Shown here: piece after piece, positions 48,101 through 55,183 of the stretch
Numbering within the stretch: the stretch's first letter is position 1
Layout: every line of letters begins with the position of its first letter
From: Lactiplantibacillus nangangensis
GTDB lineage: Bacteria > Bacillota > Bacilli > Lactobacillales > Lactobacillaceae
Length of the DNA stretch: 64,000 bases
NCBI RefSeq assembly: GCF_005405065.1
Contig: NZ_BJDI01000009.1
Location: 62,001-126,000, forward strand
Direction of reading: 5' to 3'
Notes under the pieces: model-generated
What the model was told of the DNA's origin: nothing
Seen by the model: only the letters and a program-made list of their open reading frames with translations
Databases searched by the model: none
Made by a program: the position numbers and the translations under genes

Positions 48101-50459
48101 GCTCTCAACAACCGCCAACTGGGATCCAACCACGAATATCAAGCAAGCTGTAAATACCGATGGCACAACCGCTGACGTCACCATCACCATGCAAGACGCT
48201 GACGGTAAGACGGTCACAAACTTAAGCAAACCTGGCAAGTACACGGTCACCTATGCCATTGATGGCTATACGACGACGGCAACTATTACGGTCACCAGTC
48301 AAGCTAGTTTAGACGTTCAAGGGTCAACGCTCAAACCAGGGTCAACTTGGAACGCTAAAGATAACTTCATCGGCGGGACGGATGAAAATGGCGACGCGCT
48401 CGACTTCAGCCAAGTCACCGTTTCCGGCACCGTTAACACTAACAAGCCAGGTAGCTATGACGTCACTTACAGCTACACGGACGCCGCTGGCAACCCAACA
48501 TCACAAACGGTTACAATCACCGTTAGTGACAGCAACGCCAGCATCGACGCTGCGGACAGTGCCGTTAAAGTTGGCAGCACTTGGACTGCCAAAGATAACT
48601 TCAACAGCGCAGTTAACGCCGATGGCACGACGAATGTTGATTTCAAAGATGTAACAGTTAGTGGCGATACCGTTAACACAAAGGTACCAGGAACTTACAA
48701 CGTCACTTATAGCTTTACGGATAGCACTGGCGCAACAATCTCTAAGACCGTTAAAGTTGTGGTCTACGGGATTACGTTAACTGAAACCGACAAGACCTTA
48801 TCAACGACCAACAACTGGGATCCAATGACTAATGTCAAGCAAGCCGTCAACGCAGATGGCACCGATGCTAAAGTCACCGTCACGATGACGGATGCGGATG
48901 GCAAGACGGTCACGAGTTTAACCAAGCCAGGGGTCTATACGATCACTTACACTAGCGCTGATGACAGCGTGACTGCTACTGTGACAATTACCAATGGTGC
49001 GACCCTTAACGTTGTCGATTCAACGGTCAAACCAGGTTCGACTTGGAATGCCAAAGATAACTTCATCGACGGGACGGATGAAAATGGCGATGCCCTCGAC
49101 TTTAGCCAAATTACCGTCACTGGCTCAGTCAACACGAACAAGCCAGGTGATTACAAGGTCACCTACACGTACACGGACGCCGCTGGCAACGAAACGTCAC
49201 AAACGATTACAATCACCGTTAGTGATACCAATGCCAATATCGACGCCAACGACAGTACGCTGAAACTCGGTGACACTTGGCACGCCGAAGATAACTTTAA
49301 CGCTGCCGTCAACGCAGATGGCACGACCAACGTGGCGTTCAAAGACGTGACGGTCGGTGGCGACACGGTCAACACCAACGTACCAGGCACTTACAATGTC
49401 ACTTACACGTTTACGGACAGTACCGGCGCAACGATCTCGAAGACCGTCAAAGTCGTGGTTTACGGGATCACCTTGAACGAAACCAACAAGGAAATCTCAA
49501 CGACCAGCAATTGGGACCCAACGACGAACGTCAAAAAGGCCACTGATGGCACTGGTAACGAACTCGGCGGCAGCGATTTAGCCATCGCTATCACGGATGA
49601 AGCTGGCAAGACGGTCACTTCCTTGACGAAACCTGGGACTTACACCGTAACCTACAGCTTCGTCACTCGGGCCGGCGAAAGCTACACCACGAGTGCTACA
49701 GTCGTTGTGACTAACAAAGCTAGTCTGAACGTGAATGATTCTAATTTGACCGCCGGCGATAGCTGGAAGCCAGCCGATAACTTCGTCAGTGGGACGGATG
49801 AAAATGGCGATGCACTCGACTTCAGCCAAATTACCGTCACTGGTAACGTTGACCCGAACACCGCTGGCACTTACAAAGTCAGCTACAGCTACACCGATGC
49901 GAATGGTGACAGTATCACCAAAGTAATCACCGTGACGGTTACCGCTAAAGATACCGATGGTGATGGCGACAACGGTAATGGCAACGGCGGTACGGACACC
50001 GACGGCAATGGTGGTGGCGATACGGATACCGGTGACAACAACAATGGTAACGGTAATACCGATACTGGCGACACCGACAATAATGGCGGTGGCAATACCG
50101 ATGCTGGCAACAATAACAACAACGGTAGCGGCACTGATACGGATGAAAATAGCGACGGTGATGCGATTAATAATGGTCACAAACCGCAACCCGACACTAA
50201 TCAATCTGAAGGCGATACCGTTGTAGTTAAGCCAGTCGGCACCACACCGGCAAACTCACAAGCTAAATCAGCCAAGAAAGTTAGCCTGAAGACTGCTGCT
50301 AAACAAGTCAACGGTCAAGCGGATGCTACTCTGGATCAATTACCACAAACGAATGAACAGTCAACCAATCGCGCCGCAACCGCTGGCGTTGTGCTCTTAG
50401 CACTTGGTGGCTTAGTCCTCGGACTTGGTAAAGCCGTCCTGAATCGTCGACATAACTAG
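42180..50459 (+). CDS. Giant sortase-anchored BspA-type surface protein with Ig-like repeats
   Basis: This protein of 2759 residues is predicted to be secreted and covalently attached to the cell wall. The signal peptide has the MYKKGRFW (YSIRK/KxYKxGKxW-type) motif at 13-20 and probable cleavage near VHA/D (residue 39). A Ser/Thr/Asp/Asn-rich stalk (about 40-270) is followed by roughly 26 BspA (DUF285) repeats of the type SxWDTSNVTNMxxMF (about 340-1040). Next come about 1500 residues of Big_3-like Ig repeats with PGTYNVTYSF signatures, a Gly/Asp/Asn linker (about 2590-2670), LPQTNE (2721-2726), a hydrophobic helix and NRRHN. The ATG at 42180 lies eight bases after GGGGAG. It probably mediates adhesion. 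Confidence 0.92.
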   Translation: MLEPTDKKVHYKMYKKGRFWVFAGIAAFTWQINTLNVHADTTDTTTVPNTEISTASAVDTTSHTAVLPAAKTTDEVAQNETDTSGADKAVTKNTTDSTATDDTKATVTTASSDEPAATNTTDTTKQDASTVDSTTANKTTTEPETTDNSSSVNNSDNKPTNQTETTTNTQESHQTADTQDDQNSNNNLTNTVNDNSSSTTDTTTNNDEHQALDPVTEDVANTTNDDSVDSVVVNETTPNDTITETPTKTATTQNKTAAPVVKVKAARAAVTDDIASNTFGDSTWRIDSNGILHIGAGTFVNTDGKNPWSDYADKITSIVFEGEVNAAADSSFLFNGMSNVKSVTNTNNFKTSSVTNMRSMFANNTSLTSLDLSSWDTSKVTNMQATFYNMPALSSLNLSGWNTSNVTNMASMFDQDAALTTVDVSTWNTSKVKNMGSMFYKASKLTSLNVSGWNTSNVTSMKNMFRGATNLASLDVSNWDTGNVTTMSYMFYGNSALRALDVSGWNTSKVTDMSYQFYGDSALSALDVSNWKTSQVTDMSYLFYGDSAITVLNVGNWDTANVTNMRYVFYGLTSITALDVANWNTSKVTNLASTFRNMPLLTSLDVSKWDTSNVTNMNSTFMNLTVLKNLAIGNWDTSKVTNMAHMFSSDWALTSLDVSKWQTGNVTDMSYLFYSLSAITKLDVSNWNTSKVTNMAQMFNSNFKLTTLDVSNWNTSNVTDMNNMFYSASALTTLDVSKWDTGQVTDMNSMFDGAINLVTVDVSNWNTGKVTNMSYMFWGANKLTTLDVSKWNTSNVTDMSFMFVSNWVLGALDVTNWDTSKVTTMENMFAFDEALTTLNTSNWKTSNVTNMSNMFNGDISLTSVDVSGWDTSNVTTMAYMFWGNNKLVSLDVSKWNTSNVTDMSFMFNSNWVLGALDVTNWDTSKVTTMENMFAYCEALTTLNTSNWDTGNVTNMSRMFVGDFGLTTLDVSGWDTSNVETMYDMFDGDAALTVLDVSKWNTGKVTDMRFMFWGTSSLKVLDFSNWDMSNVTSTTNMLTNTNLQKIILGTKNKWSSDTGLPDLTADATYSGNWISNDTKTYNSSDLLANNVAGTYIRELATSGTTVDANDSAFVAGPDATWDAEGNFAGAKDYYGNDLAFADVTVSGDTVNTKVPGTYHVTYSYTDVTGNTISKTIAVTVTASTAAVETTDKTVELGDNWDAATNFTGVDTDGSSVDFSHVTVAGDTVNTKIPGTYNVTYSFKDSAGNLISKTIQVVVYGIILNNTNKEISTTSDWTPAGNVNKATNINGDELAGSDLIITITDENGQVVTSLGKPGTYTVTYTFASRARSAETYSVSATVTVTNKASLDVSDGTVKPGNTWNAEDNFNGATDENGDAIDFSQVTVAGSVDTKKPGSYDITYTYKDAAGNVTSKTITVTVSASEASLDASDSSVKVGDSWNPEDNFDSAVDANGTTTIDFSKVTVSGDTVNTKIPGTYNVTYSFVDVTGATVSKTVKVVVYGITLTETEKELSTTANWDPTANIKQAVNVDGTTADVTVTMKDADGKVVTNLGKPGTYTVTYTIDGYTTTATVTVTSKASLDVSDSTVKPGNTWRAEDNFNGASDENGDTIDFSKVTVSGSVDTTKPGSYDITYTYTDDAGNATWKKITVTVSASEASLDASDSSVKVGGTWSAEDNFNSAVDANGTTAIEFNKVTISGDTVDTKVPGTYNVTYSFTDVTGATVSKTVKVIVYGITLNDTDKTLSTTANWDPKTNIKQAVNADGTTADVTVTMKDANGNTVTSLGKPGTYTVTYAIDGYTTTATVTVTSKASLDVSDSTVKPGNTWRAEDNFNGASDENGDTIDFSKVTVSGSVDTTKPGSYDITYTYTDDAGNATWKKITVTVSASEASLDASDSSVKVGGTWSAEDNFNSAVDANGTTAIEFNKVTISGDTVDTKVPGTYNVTYSFTDVTGATVSKTVKVIVYGITLNDTDKTLSTTANWDPTTNIKQAVNTDGTTADVTITMQDADGKTVTNLSKPGKYTVTYAIDGYTTTATITVTSQASLDVQGSTLKPGSTWNAKDNFIGGTDENGDALDFSQVTVSGTVNTNKPGSYDVTYSYTDAAGNPTSQTVTITVSDSNASIDAADSAVKVGSTWTAKDNFNSAVNADGTTNVDFKDVTVSGDTVNTKVPGTYNVTYSFTDSTGATISKTVKVVVYGITLTETDKTLSTTNNWDPMTNVKQAVNADGTDAKVTVTMTDADGKTVTSLTKPGVYTITYTSADDSVTATVTITNGATLNVVDSTVKPGSTWNAKDNFIDGTDENGDALDFSQITVTGSVNTNKPGDYKVTYTYTDAAGNETSQTITITVSDTNANIDANDSTLKLGDTWHAEDNFNAAVNADGTTNVAFKDVTVGGDTVNTNVPGTYNVTYTFTDSTGATISKTVKVVVYGITLNETNKEISTTSNWDPTTNVKKATDGTGNELGGSDLAIAITDEAGKTVTSLTKPGTYTVTYSFVTRAGESYTTSATVVVTNKASLNVNDSNLTAGDSWKPADNFVSGTDENGDALDFSQITVTGNVDPNTAGTYKVSYSYTDANGDSITKVITVTVTAKDTDGDGDNGNGNGGTDTDGNGGGDTDTGDNNNGNGNTDTGDTDNNGGGNTDAGNNNNNGSGTDTDENSDGDAINNGHKPQPDTNQSEGDTVVVKPVGTTPANSQAKSAKKVSLKTAAKQVNGQADATLDQLPQTNEQSTNRAATAGVVLLALGGLVLGLGKAVLNRRHN
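46885..47433 (+). repeat. Perfect intragenic repeat, first copy (549 bp)
   Basis: By eye this stretch is identical to 47581-48129, an offset of 696 bp (232 codons). It covers most of one three-part Ig module of the surface protein. Flanking module copies are diverged, so this pair reflects a recent in-frame duplication or gene conversion. Confidence 0.85.
47581..48129 (+). repeat. Perfect intragenic repeat, second copy (549 bp)
   Basis: This is the second copy of the stretch at 46885-47433. Identity starts in the codons before TVTVTSKASLDVSD and ends at a lysine/threonine difference after NWDP. Confidence 0.85.
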
Positions 50460-50484
50460 GCCTTAAGGCAACGCCTTTCATGGA

Positions 50485-50517
50485 CCGCCTCATCAACTTG
50501 ATGGGGCGGTTTTTGTT
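50485..50517 (+). terminator. Terminator of the giant surface protein gene
   Basis: ACCGCCtCATCA pairs with TGATGgGGCGGT across a 3-nt loop, followed by TTTTTG. Confidence 0.85.
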
Positions 50518-50539
50518 TGCCCTGAAAACATCAAAAAAA

Positions 50540-50569
50540 AGAGCCTTCAACTTTAATTGTTGAAAGCTC
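50540..50569 (-). terminator. Terminator of the BCCP-like gene
   Basis: GAGCcTTCAAC pairs with GTTGAAaGCTC. On the minus strand it is followed by eight T. It sits 8 bp past the stop codon of the BCCP-like gene. Confidence 0.85.
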
Positions 50570-50576
50570 GCAAAAC

Positions 50577-51110
50577 TTAAATATCACTTGGTGTATCTGG
50601 AATTAATTGAATTAATGGTTGGCCGAAGTTGACCTCGTCACCATTTTTAACAAGCAAAGTCTTCACTTGACCGGCTTGCTTGGCAACGACTGGCCGCATC
50701 ATTTGCATCGCTTGAATCAAGCCAACTTGCTGACCCACACTGACATGATCACCAACGCTGACATATGGCGTTTCCTCTGAAGAATGCGCCTGATAAAACA
50801 TCCCGACCACGGGGGCCGTGATGCAATCAGCCGGATCAATCTCAGTTTCAGTTGATGCCGGTGTGCTCATTGGGGTTGGGGTCGCCTCGGAACTCACTGG
50901 CGAGCTCCCAACTGGTTCTAGTTTCGGTGCCACTGGTGTGACCTTGTCAGCAGGGACATTGGGCATTGGTGCTGGTTGCGTCGACACAACCGGTTTGCCG
51001 TGCCCTTTTTTACCTAGTTGAATTTCAAATTCTTGGTCACGATACTCAAAATTGGTTAAACTACTTTGTTCAAATTTGTCCATTAATTGATAAATCTTAT
51101 TTAAATCCAT
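50577..51110 (-). CDS. BCCP-like protein lacking the biotin-accepting lysine
   Basis: This protein of 177 residues has the layout of AccB: an N-terminal helix region (MDLNKIYQLMDKFEQSS), a Pro/Thr/Ser linker (about 40-90) and a C-terminal biotinyl domain including the thumb (HSSEETPY, about 109-116). The biotinylation motif that reads EAMKM in true BCCP is QAMQM here (133-137), with Gln136 (codon CAA at 50703-50705) in place of the modified lysine. It cannot be biotinylated at the normal site. It is not next to accA, accC, accD or fab genes. The ATG at 51110 follows GGAGGG, and the gene is otherwise intact. A structural or regulatory role in acetyl-CoA carboxylase is inference. Confidence 0.85.
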   Translation of the reverse strand: MDLNKIYQLMDKFEQSSLTNFEYRDQEFEIQLGKKGHGKPVVSTQPAPMPNVPADKVTPVAPKLEPVGSSPVSSEATPTPMSTPASTETEIDPADCITAPVVGMFYQAHSSEETPYVSVGDHVSVGQQVGLIQAMQMMRPVVAKQAGQVKTLLVKNGDEVNFGQPLIQLIPDTPSDI

Positions 51111-51208
51111 CCAACAACCCTCCAATAGATTACGGTTATCATTATAACGCCTAGTGTATCGCAGGATTGTTGTGGAAGTGTGAAGCCTTGGTTAAGAATT
51201 TCTCAATA

Positions 51209-51529
51209 TTACGCTGAAGCGAGACCCCGCGCGGCTGTCACAACTTTAAATAAGAAGAGTGGCGCTGGTGATTTACCGGCATTCGCATAAGCTAAGACGG
51301 CATCCACGTGATCCAACTGCAACAGGCGATTATCCAATTGCCACAAGTCACGCCGATAATAATCACGACAATATTGAACCAAGTTGGTCAAAAAGTTGCC
51401 CACAGCTTCATTGACGGTATCACCTCGCCCATCAACGCCCCAGAAATCAGCTGATTCCAGCCAGAAGCGCTGTTCGGACAATTCCCGATAACGACCTTCT
51501 TCATGAATTAAAACTAATCGTGGTTCCAT
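51209..51529 (-). CDS. Small uncharacterised protein, HicB-like fold possible
   Basis: This 106-residue protein is of unknown function. The segment FWGVDGRGDTVNEAVGNFL resembles the GxGDTxxEAxxN core of HicB-type domains, followed by a tyrosine-rich helix (LVQYCRDYYRRDLW). No HicA-like partner is next to it, so an antitoxin role is not supported. The ATG at 51529 follows GAGGGGG; codons upstream lack a ribosome site. It lies about 150 bp downstream of the Rrf2 gene on the same strand. Confidence 0.55.
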   Translation of the reverse strand: MEPRLVLIHEEGRYRELSEQRFWLESADFWGVDGRGDTVNEAVGNFLTNLVQYCRDYYRRDLWQLDNRLLQLDHVDAVLAYANAGKSPAPLFLFKVVTAARGLASA

Positions 51530-51681
51530 TGCCAGTCCCCCTCTGAAAATTGACGGTAACATTTAATGTCATAAAAGATACCATCATTTGTGGTGACTAA
51601 CAATCCCAAACCGAAAAGCCGTTTGAAATTAAGGTTCTTAATCACGGACACCTTAATTTGCAACTCACTCGGGAGTTTTAT

Positions 51682-52152
51682 TTAAGAATCTAAACCACGT
51701 TCTTTTGCTAAAAAAGTGCCATGGTGTTGAATATCCTGTTTCAGATCCGCCATCGTAAATTGATGGTAATAAGCCCGATATTGGCGATCAGCGACTGTAA
51801 ATAGATCAGTCAGTGTCTCGCTAATGTTGGCCGCAATCGGTGAACTATCAGCTTCATCATCCGTTTCAGAATGACCCGTAATAAATCGGGCATAGCTCAG
51901 CGTTGGTGGAATCGTCAGGTCGTATAAATCCCCCAAATTCATTTCAGTCAGCGTTTTTTCAAGTTGGTAACCGCCATTTTTGCCAACGGTCCCGATCAGA
52001 TAGCCCTGCTTATGTAAAACTGATAAAATATTTCGAATCATGACGGGGTTCAAATGTAACGACTGGGCCAGTTCACGACTGGAAACTTTGTTGGGCCGAT
52101 GCGCGTCTAAATACAGCAGACTGTGCACCGCCACTGAAAAATCAAGCTTCAT
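51682..52152 (-). CDS. Rrf2-family transcriptional regulator
   Basis: This regulator of 156 residues has an N-terminal winged helix (KVSSRELAQSLHLNPVMIRNIL in part, about residues 22-43, then the wing GTVGKNGGYQL). The three cysteines that bind an iron-sulfur cluster in IscR/NsrR-type members are absent, so it resembles the cluster-free YwnA/CymR-like branch. It is divergent from the DUF2075 gene and may control it. The ligand is unknown. Confidence 0.86.
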   Translation of the reverse strand: MKLDFSVAVHSLLYLDAHRPNKVSSRELAQSLHLNPVMIRNILSVLHKQGYLIGTVGKNGGYQLEKTLTEMNLGDLYDLTIPPTLSYARFITGHSETDDEADSSPIAANISETLTDLFTVADRQYRAYYHQFTMADLKQDIQHHGTFLAKERGLDS

Positions 52153-52262
52153 AATATGCCTCCCGCAATCAAGTTGATTAGCTTCATTCTACCACCAGCT
52201 GTAACTATTATCATTTCAATTAGCATTTAAGTTACGTTATAATGCCTCCTAGGGGGCTTTTG

Positions 52263-53459
52263 ATGACAATAGAACTCAGTGCGGCGACCTTTAAGCTAGC
52301 GGATCAAGCCGCTTTATCGCCTGCCCAACAACAATTAGAACAAACTTTACTAACCTTTATTCGCGAACACCGTCAACAACCAAAAACTGGCTTATTCGTC
52401 ATTCACGGCGATGCCGGTACCGGCAAAAGTGCTGTCTTAGCAGCCGCTTTTAGTCGTTTGCAAGCTTTGAGCCGGAGTCAAACACCCAACGACTTACAAG
52501 GGACCGAAAATTATCTCGTCGTTAACCACAACGAAATGTTAAAAATTTACAAGCGACTTGCTGGCGAAGATCCAAATTTACGGAAAAAGGACTTCCAGAA
52601 ACCAACGCCGCTGATCAACCGGCTCGCCAAAACGGCGACCCCCGCTGACGTTGTCTTCATTGACGAAGCGCATCTCCTACTGACGCAACCGGATCGTTAC
52701 AATAAATTTACCGGCCAAAATCAATTGACCGAACTCATCAAGCAGTGCCGTGTGGTGGTGCTCGTCTTCGATACGCGCCAAGTCTTGAAATTAAAAAGTT
52801 ACTGGCAAACGAGTGACCTCGCACCGTTCTTAGCCAAGTACCCGCAGCAGACGTTTAACTTGGATGAACAATTCCGAGTCACAGGCAATGCGTCAGTCAT
52901 CAATTGGATCGACCAGTTCACGCAAGGCCAACTTTTGCCGCGACCGCAAGATGCTAACTTTGACTTCCGAATTTTTGCCGATGGTCAACCGATGTATGAC
53001 TTGATCCGGCAACGTGACCAACAAGTGGCCCTGTCACGTCTGATTGCGACTGCGGACTTTCCGTATGTCGTCAATCACGGGACTTGGTACGTGACAGCCG
53101 GGAGTCTTAAAATTCCTTGGGATAAAGTTAATTTAACGGATGACCCATGGGCGTTGCGACCGGAAACCCTCAATGAGGTTGGCTCGATCTATACAATTCA
53201 AGGTTTCGATTTGAATTACGCCGGTGTTATCTTAGGGCCATCCGTTGGCTACGATGCGGCGAGTGATGCAATCATCGTCCGCCCAGAACGCTACGAAGAC
53301 CAAGAAGCGTTCAAAAAACGAGACGACCTTGGGCAATTAACGCCATTAAAGTCACAACTCATTTTCAATTCCATCAACGTGCTCATGAAACGTGGCCGCT
53401 ATGGACTCTATTTGTACGCGGTCGACCCCGCCCTACGTCAGCGATTATTAGCGTTATAA
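52263..53459 (+). CDS. DUF2075 family ATPase/helicase-like protein
   Basis: This protein of 398 residues has a P-loop NTPase domain. Walker A is GDAGTGKS (49-56) and Walker B VVFIDEAHLLL near 130, followed by VVLVFDTRQVL and the DUF2075 ending with SIYTIQGFDLNYAGVILGP. The family resembles superfamily 1 helicases and sits near Schlafen AlbA_2-type proteins in some genomes. The ATG at 52263 follows AGGGGG. It is encoded next to a PEBP gene 29 bp downstream. Its cellular role is not established. Confidence 0.82.
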   Translation: MTIELSAATFKLADQAALSPAQQQLEQTLLTFIREHRQQPKTGLFVIHGDAGTGKSAVLAAAFSRLQALSRSQTPNDLQGTENYLVVNHNEMLKIYKRLAGEDPNLRKKDFQKPTPLINRLAKTATPADVVFIDEAHLLLTQPDRYNKFTGQNQLTELIKQCRVVVLVFDTRQVLKLKSYWQTSDLAPFLAKYPQQTFNLDEQFRVTGNASVINWIDQFTQGQLLPRPQDANFDFRIFADGQPMYDLIRQRDQQVALSRLIATADFPYVVNHGTWYVTAGSLKIPWDKVNLTDDPWALRPETLNEVGSIYTIQGFDLNYAGVILGPSVGYDAASDAIIVRPERYEDQEAFKKRDDLGQLTPLKSQLIFNSINVLMKRGRYGLYLYAVDPALRQRLLAL

Positions 53460-53488
53460 TACAGTTAACTGTAAGGAGGGATTTCAAA

Positions 53489-53998
53489 ATGAAAGTATCA
53501 ATTCCAACCGAAAACGGTGCGCTTGCGGCTAAGTATTCTAAGCAGGCCGCCCCAGCGTTACAACGTAAAGGGCATCCAATCATTTCGTTTCCCGTTCACA
53601 TTGAAGACGTTCCGGCTGACGCCAAAACGTTAGCCTTCGTTTTCTACGATGACGATGCCATTCCAGTCGGTGGGTTCACTTGGATTCATTGGATTGCGGC
53701 GAATTTACCCGCTAACACGACCGATATTCCTGAAAACGCCAGCCAAACTGGTGCGGTGTCGATGGTTCAAGGCAACAATTCGACCGCTGGTGGCTATACC
53801 GGTGAGACTGATTTAGCGATCACGCAACACTACGTTGGGCCTTATCCGCCAGACGAAGATCACGATTATACCTTTAAACTTTACGCGTTAGATACCGAAC
53901 TACCATTAGACCCCGGCTATTGGCTCAATCATTTTTACAAAGCCAGTGCGGGTCACGTCCTCGCGACCGCCACGACGGTTGTCGTTGGGAAAAAATAG
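53489..53998 (+). CDS. YbhB/YbcL family Raf kinase inhibitor-like (PEBP) protein
   Basis: This 169-residue protein has the phosphatidylethanolamine-binding protein fold. Family motifs are the ligand-pocket stretches GGFTWIHWIAANLP and GPYPPDEDHDYTFKLYALD. It has no signal peptide. Bacterial members are cytoplasmic and of unclear function. AAGGAGGG precedes the ATG, and the gene follows the DUF2075 gene closely, so the two are probably co-transcribed. Confidence 0.88.
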   Translation: MKVSIPTENGALAAKYSKQAAPALQRKGHPIISFPVHIEDVPADAKTLAFVFYDDDAIPVGGFTWIHWIAANLPANTTDIPENASQTGAVSMVQGNNSTAGGYTGETDLAITQHYVGPYPPDEDHDYTFKLYALDTELPLDPGYWLNHFYKASAGHVLATATTVVVGKK

Positions 53999-54007
53999 TT
54001 ATTTTAT

Positions 54008-54040
54008 AAAACCGTTGCCAAAATCATTGGTAACGGTTTT
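54008..54040 (+). terminator. Terminator after the PEBP gene
   Basis: AAACCGTTgCCAA pairs with TTGGtAACGGTTT across a short loop, followed by TATATAT-rich sequence. Confidence 0.78.
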
Positions 54041-54213
54041 ATATATTATGCGAATTAAATTAGATATATTATAATTATTAAAATGATTTAAAAATGCCAA
54101 TTTAGCCATTCTTAAAACCTGAAATCAACTAAAAGCTATGTTATACTCATACACGTTGTCACAAAATAAATAACTTTTTTATATAGAACTCATCAAGGAG
54201 GATTTTGGTTTAC

Positions 54214-55125
54214 ATGCATTTAGAACGAAAAGAATTGATTGATTACCTTGTCGGCTTTGCACTGGTCTTAAGCATGGTCGGCATCGCCACTTGGTACCAA
54301 GATTACGAAATTATTCTACCAGAGATCGGCGCATTAACGACTGGCACGTGGATCTACCACAAACGCGATTGGGTCCGCCAACCAATTAAGATTTTCTTAG
54401 CACCATCCGGCACGGCGGTGATTGGCTTTATCGTCAATCTGCTCCCACTCAACTATCCAACCAAAGTCGTTGCCACTTTATTACTTATTCTGATCTTATT
54501 GTGCGGCTTACACTCGACTTTAGCCCCATCATTCGCAACTGGCCTGTTGCCAATTATCGTGAACGCCACTCACTGGTCGTTCATCATCGCCATCTTTGCG
54601 TTTACGCTGATCTTAATGGCTGGCGTCATGTTACGTGGATTACATCGTGGTATCCCAGCGGGCGACCCGCTCAAAGTCAGTCACATGCTGATTTTTTTGA
54701 CGGCGGGTGTGTTGTGGACTGGACTGGTCTGGTTAAGCGGCAATCCGCAAATGGCAGCCATCCCACCGGTACTCGTGGTCTTCTTTGAAACTCTCCAGCA
54801 GCCCACTTACAGCGGTAAAATGGCCCTGAAACACGTGGCAGCTTTGAGTGGTGCCGCCACGATTGGTGTCGTCGTGCATCTGATTTTCGCCTCGTGGTTG
54901 CTCACAACGCTGATTAGCCTACCACTAGTCTTCATCTTACTGGCATTCTTGCGGTTAAAATTACCCGCTGCCTATGCGTTTCCACTATTGGCACTCGTCC
55001 TACCGGAAGCCATGTTTCAGCACCTACCGTTAGCAGCCTTGCTAGCCGCGAGCTTCTTCTTAGGTATCGTTTTCACTTATAAACAAGTCGTTAATCGAAT
55101 TCGACTGGCGGCGGAAAATGACTAA
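54214..55125 (+). CDS. Polytopic membrane protein (HPP-like)
   Basis: This integral membrane protein of 303 residues has about eight hydrophobic segments. A stretch near residue 40 (EIGALTTGTWIYHKRDWVRQP) resembles the HPP/aromatic-exporter-like transporters, but I am not certain of the family. The ATG at 54214 is 12 nt after AGGAGG, a long spacing; a TTG three codons upstream would be only 3 nt away. It is a single-gene unit between two terminators. The substrate is unknown. Confidence 0.6.
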   Translation: MHLERKELIDYLVGFALVLSMVGIATWYQDYEIILPEIGALTTGTWIYHKRDWVRQPIKIFLAPSGTAVIGFIVNLLPLNYPTKVVATLLLILILLCGLHSTLAPSFATGLLPIIVNATHWSFIIAIFAFTLILMAGVMLRGLHRGIPAGDPLKVSHMLIFLTAGVLWTGLVWLSGNPQMAAIPPVLVVFFETLQQPTYSGKMALKHVAALSGAATIGVVVHLIFASWLLTTLISLPLVFILLAFLRLKLPAAYAFPLLALVLPEAMFQHLPLAALLAASFFLGIVFTYKQVVNRIRLAAEND

Positions 55126-55128
55126 AAC

Positions 55129-55172
55129 AAAGCACCAGCAGTGCCGTTCATACGGTCGACTGCTGGTGCTTT
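55129..55172. terminator. Bidirectional terminator, membrane protein / csc cluster
   Basis: A perfect 14-bp inverted repeat (AAAGCACCAGCAGT / ACTGCTGGTGCTTT) lies between the plus-strand membrane-protein gene and the minus-strand csc cluster. Confidence 0.87.
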
Positions 55173-55183
55173 AAGTTTAGCTT

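Noticed and set aside
42365-50204. Many long antisense and alternative-frame open frames within the giant surface gene
   Set aside because: They follow from the biased Thr/Asp/Asn/Ser codons and repeats; none has a ribosome site or recognisable product.
51209-51529. HicAB toxin-antitoxin system
   Set aside because: Only a vague HicB-like stretch is present and there is no HicA-sized partner gene beside it.
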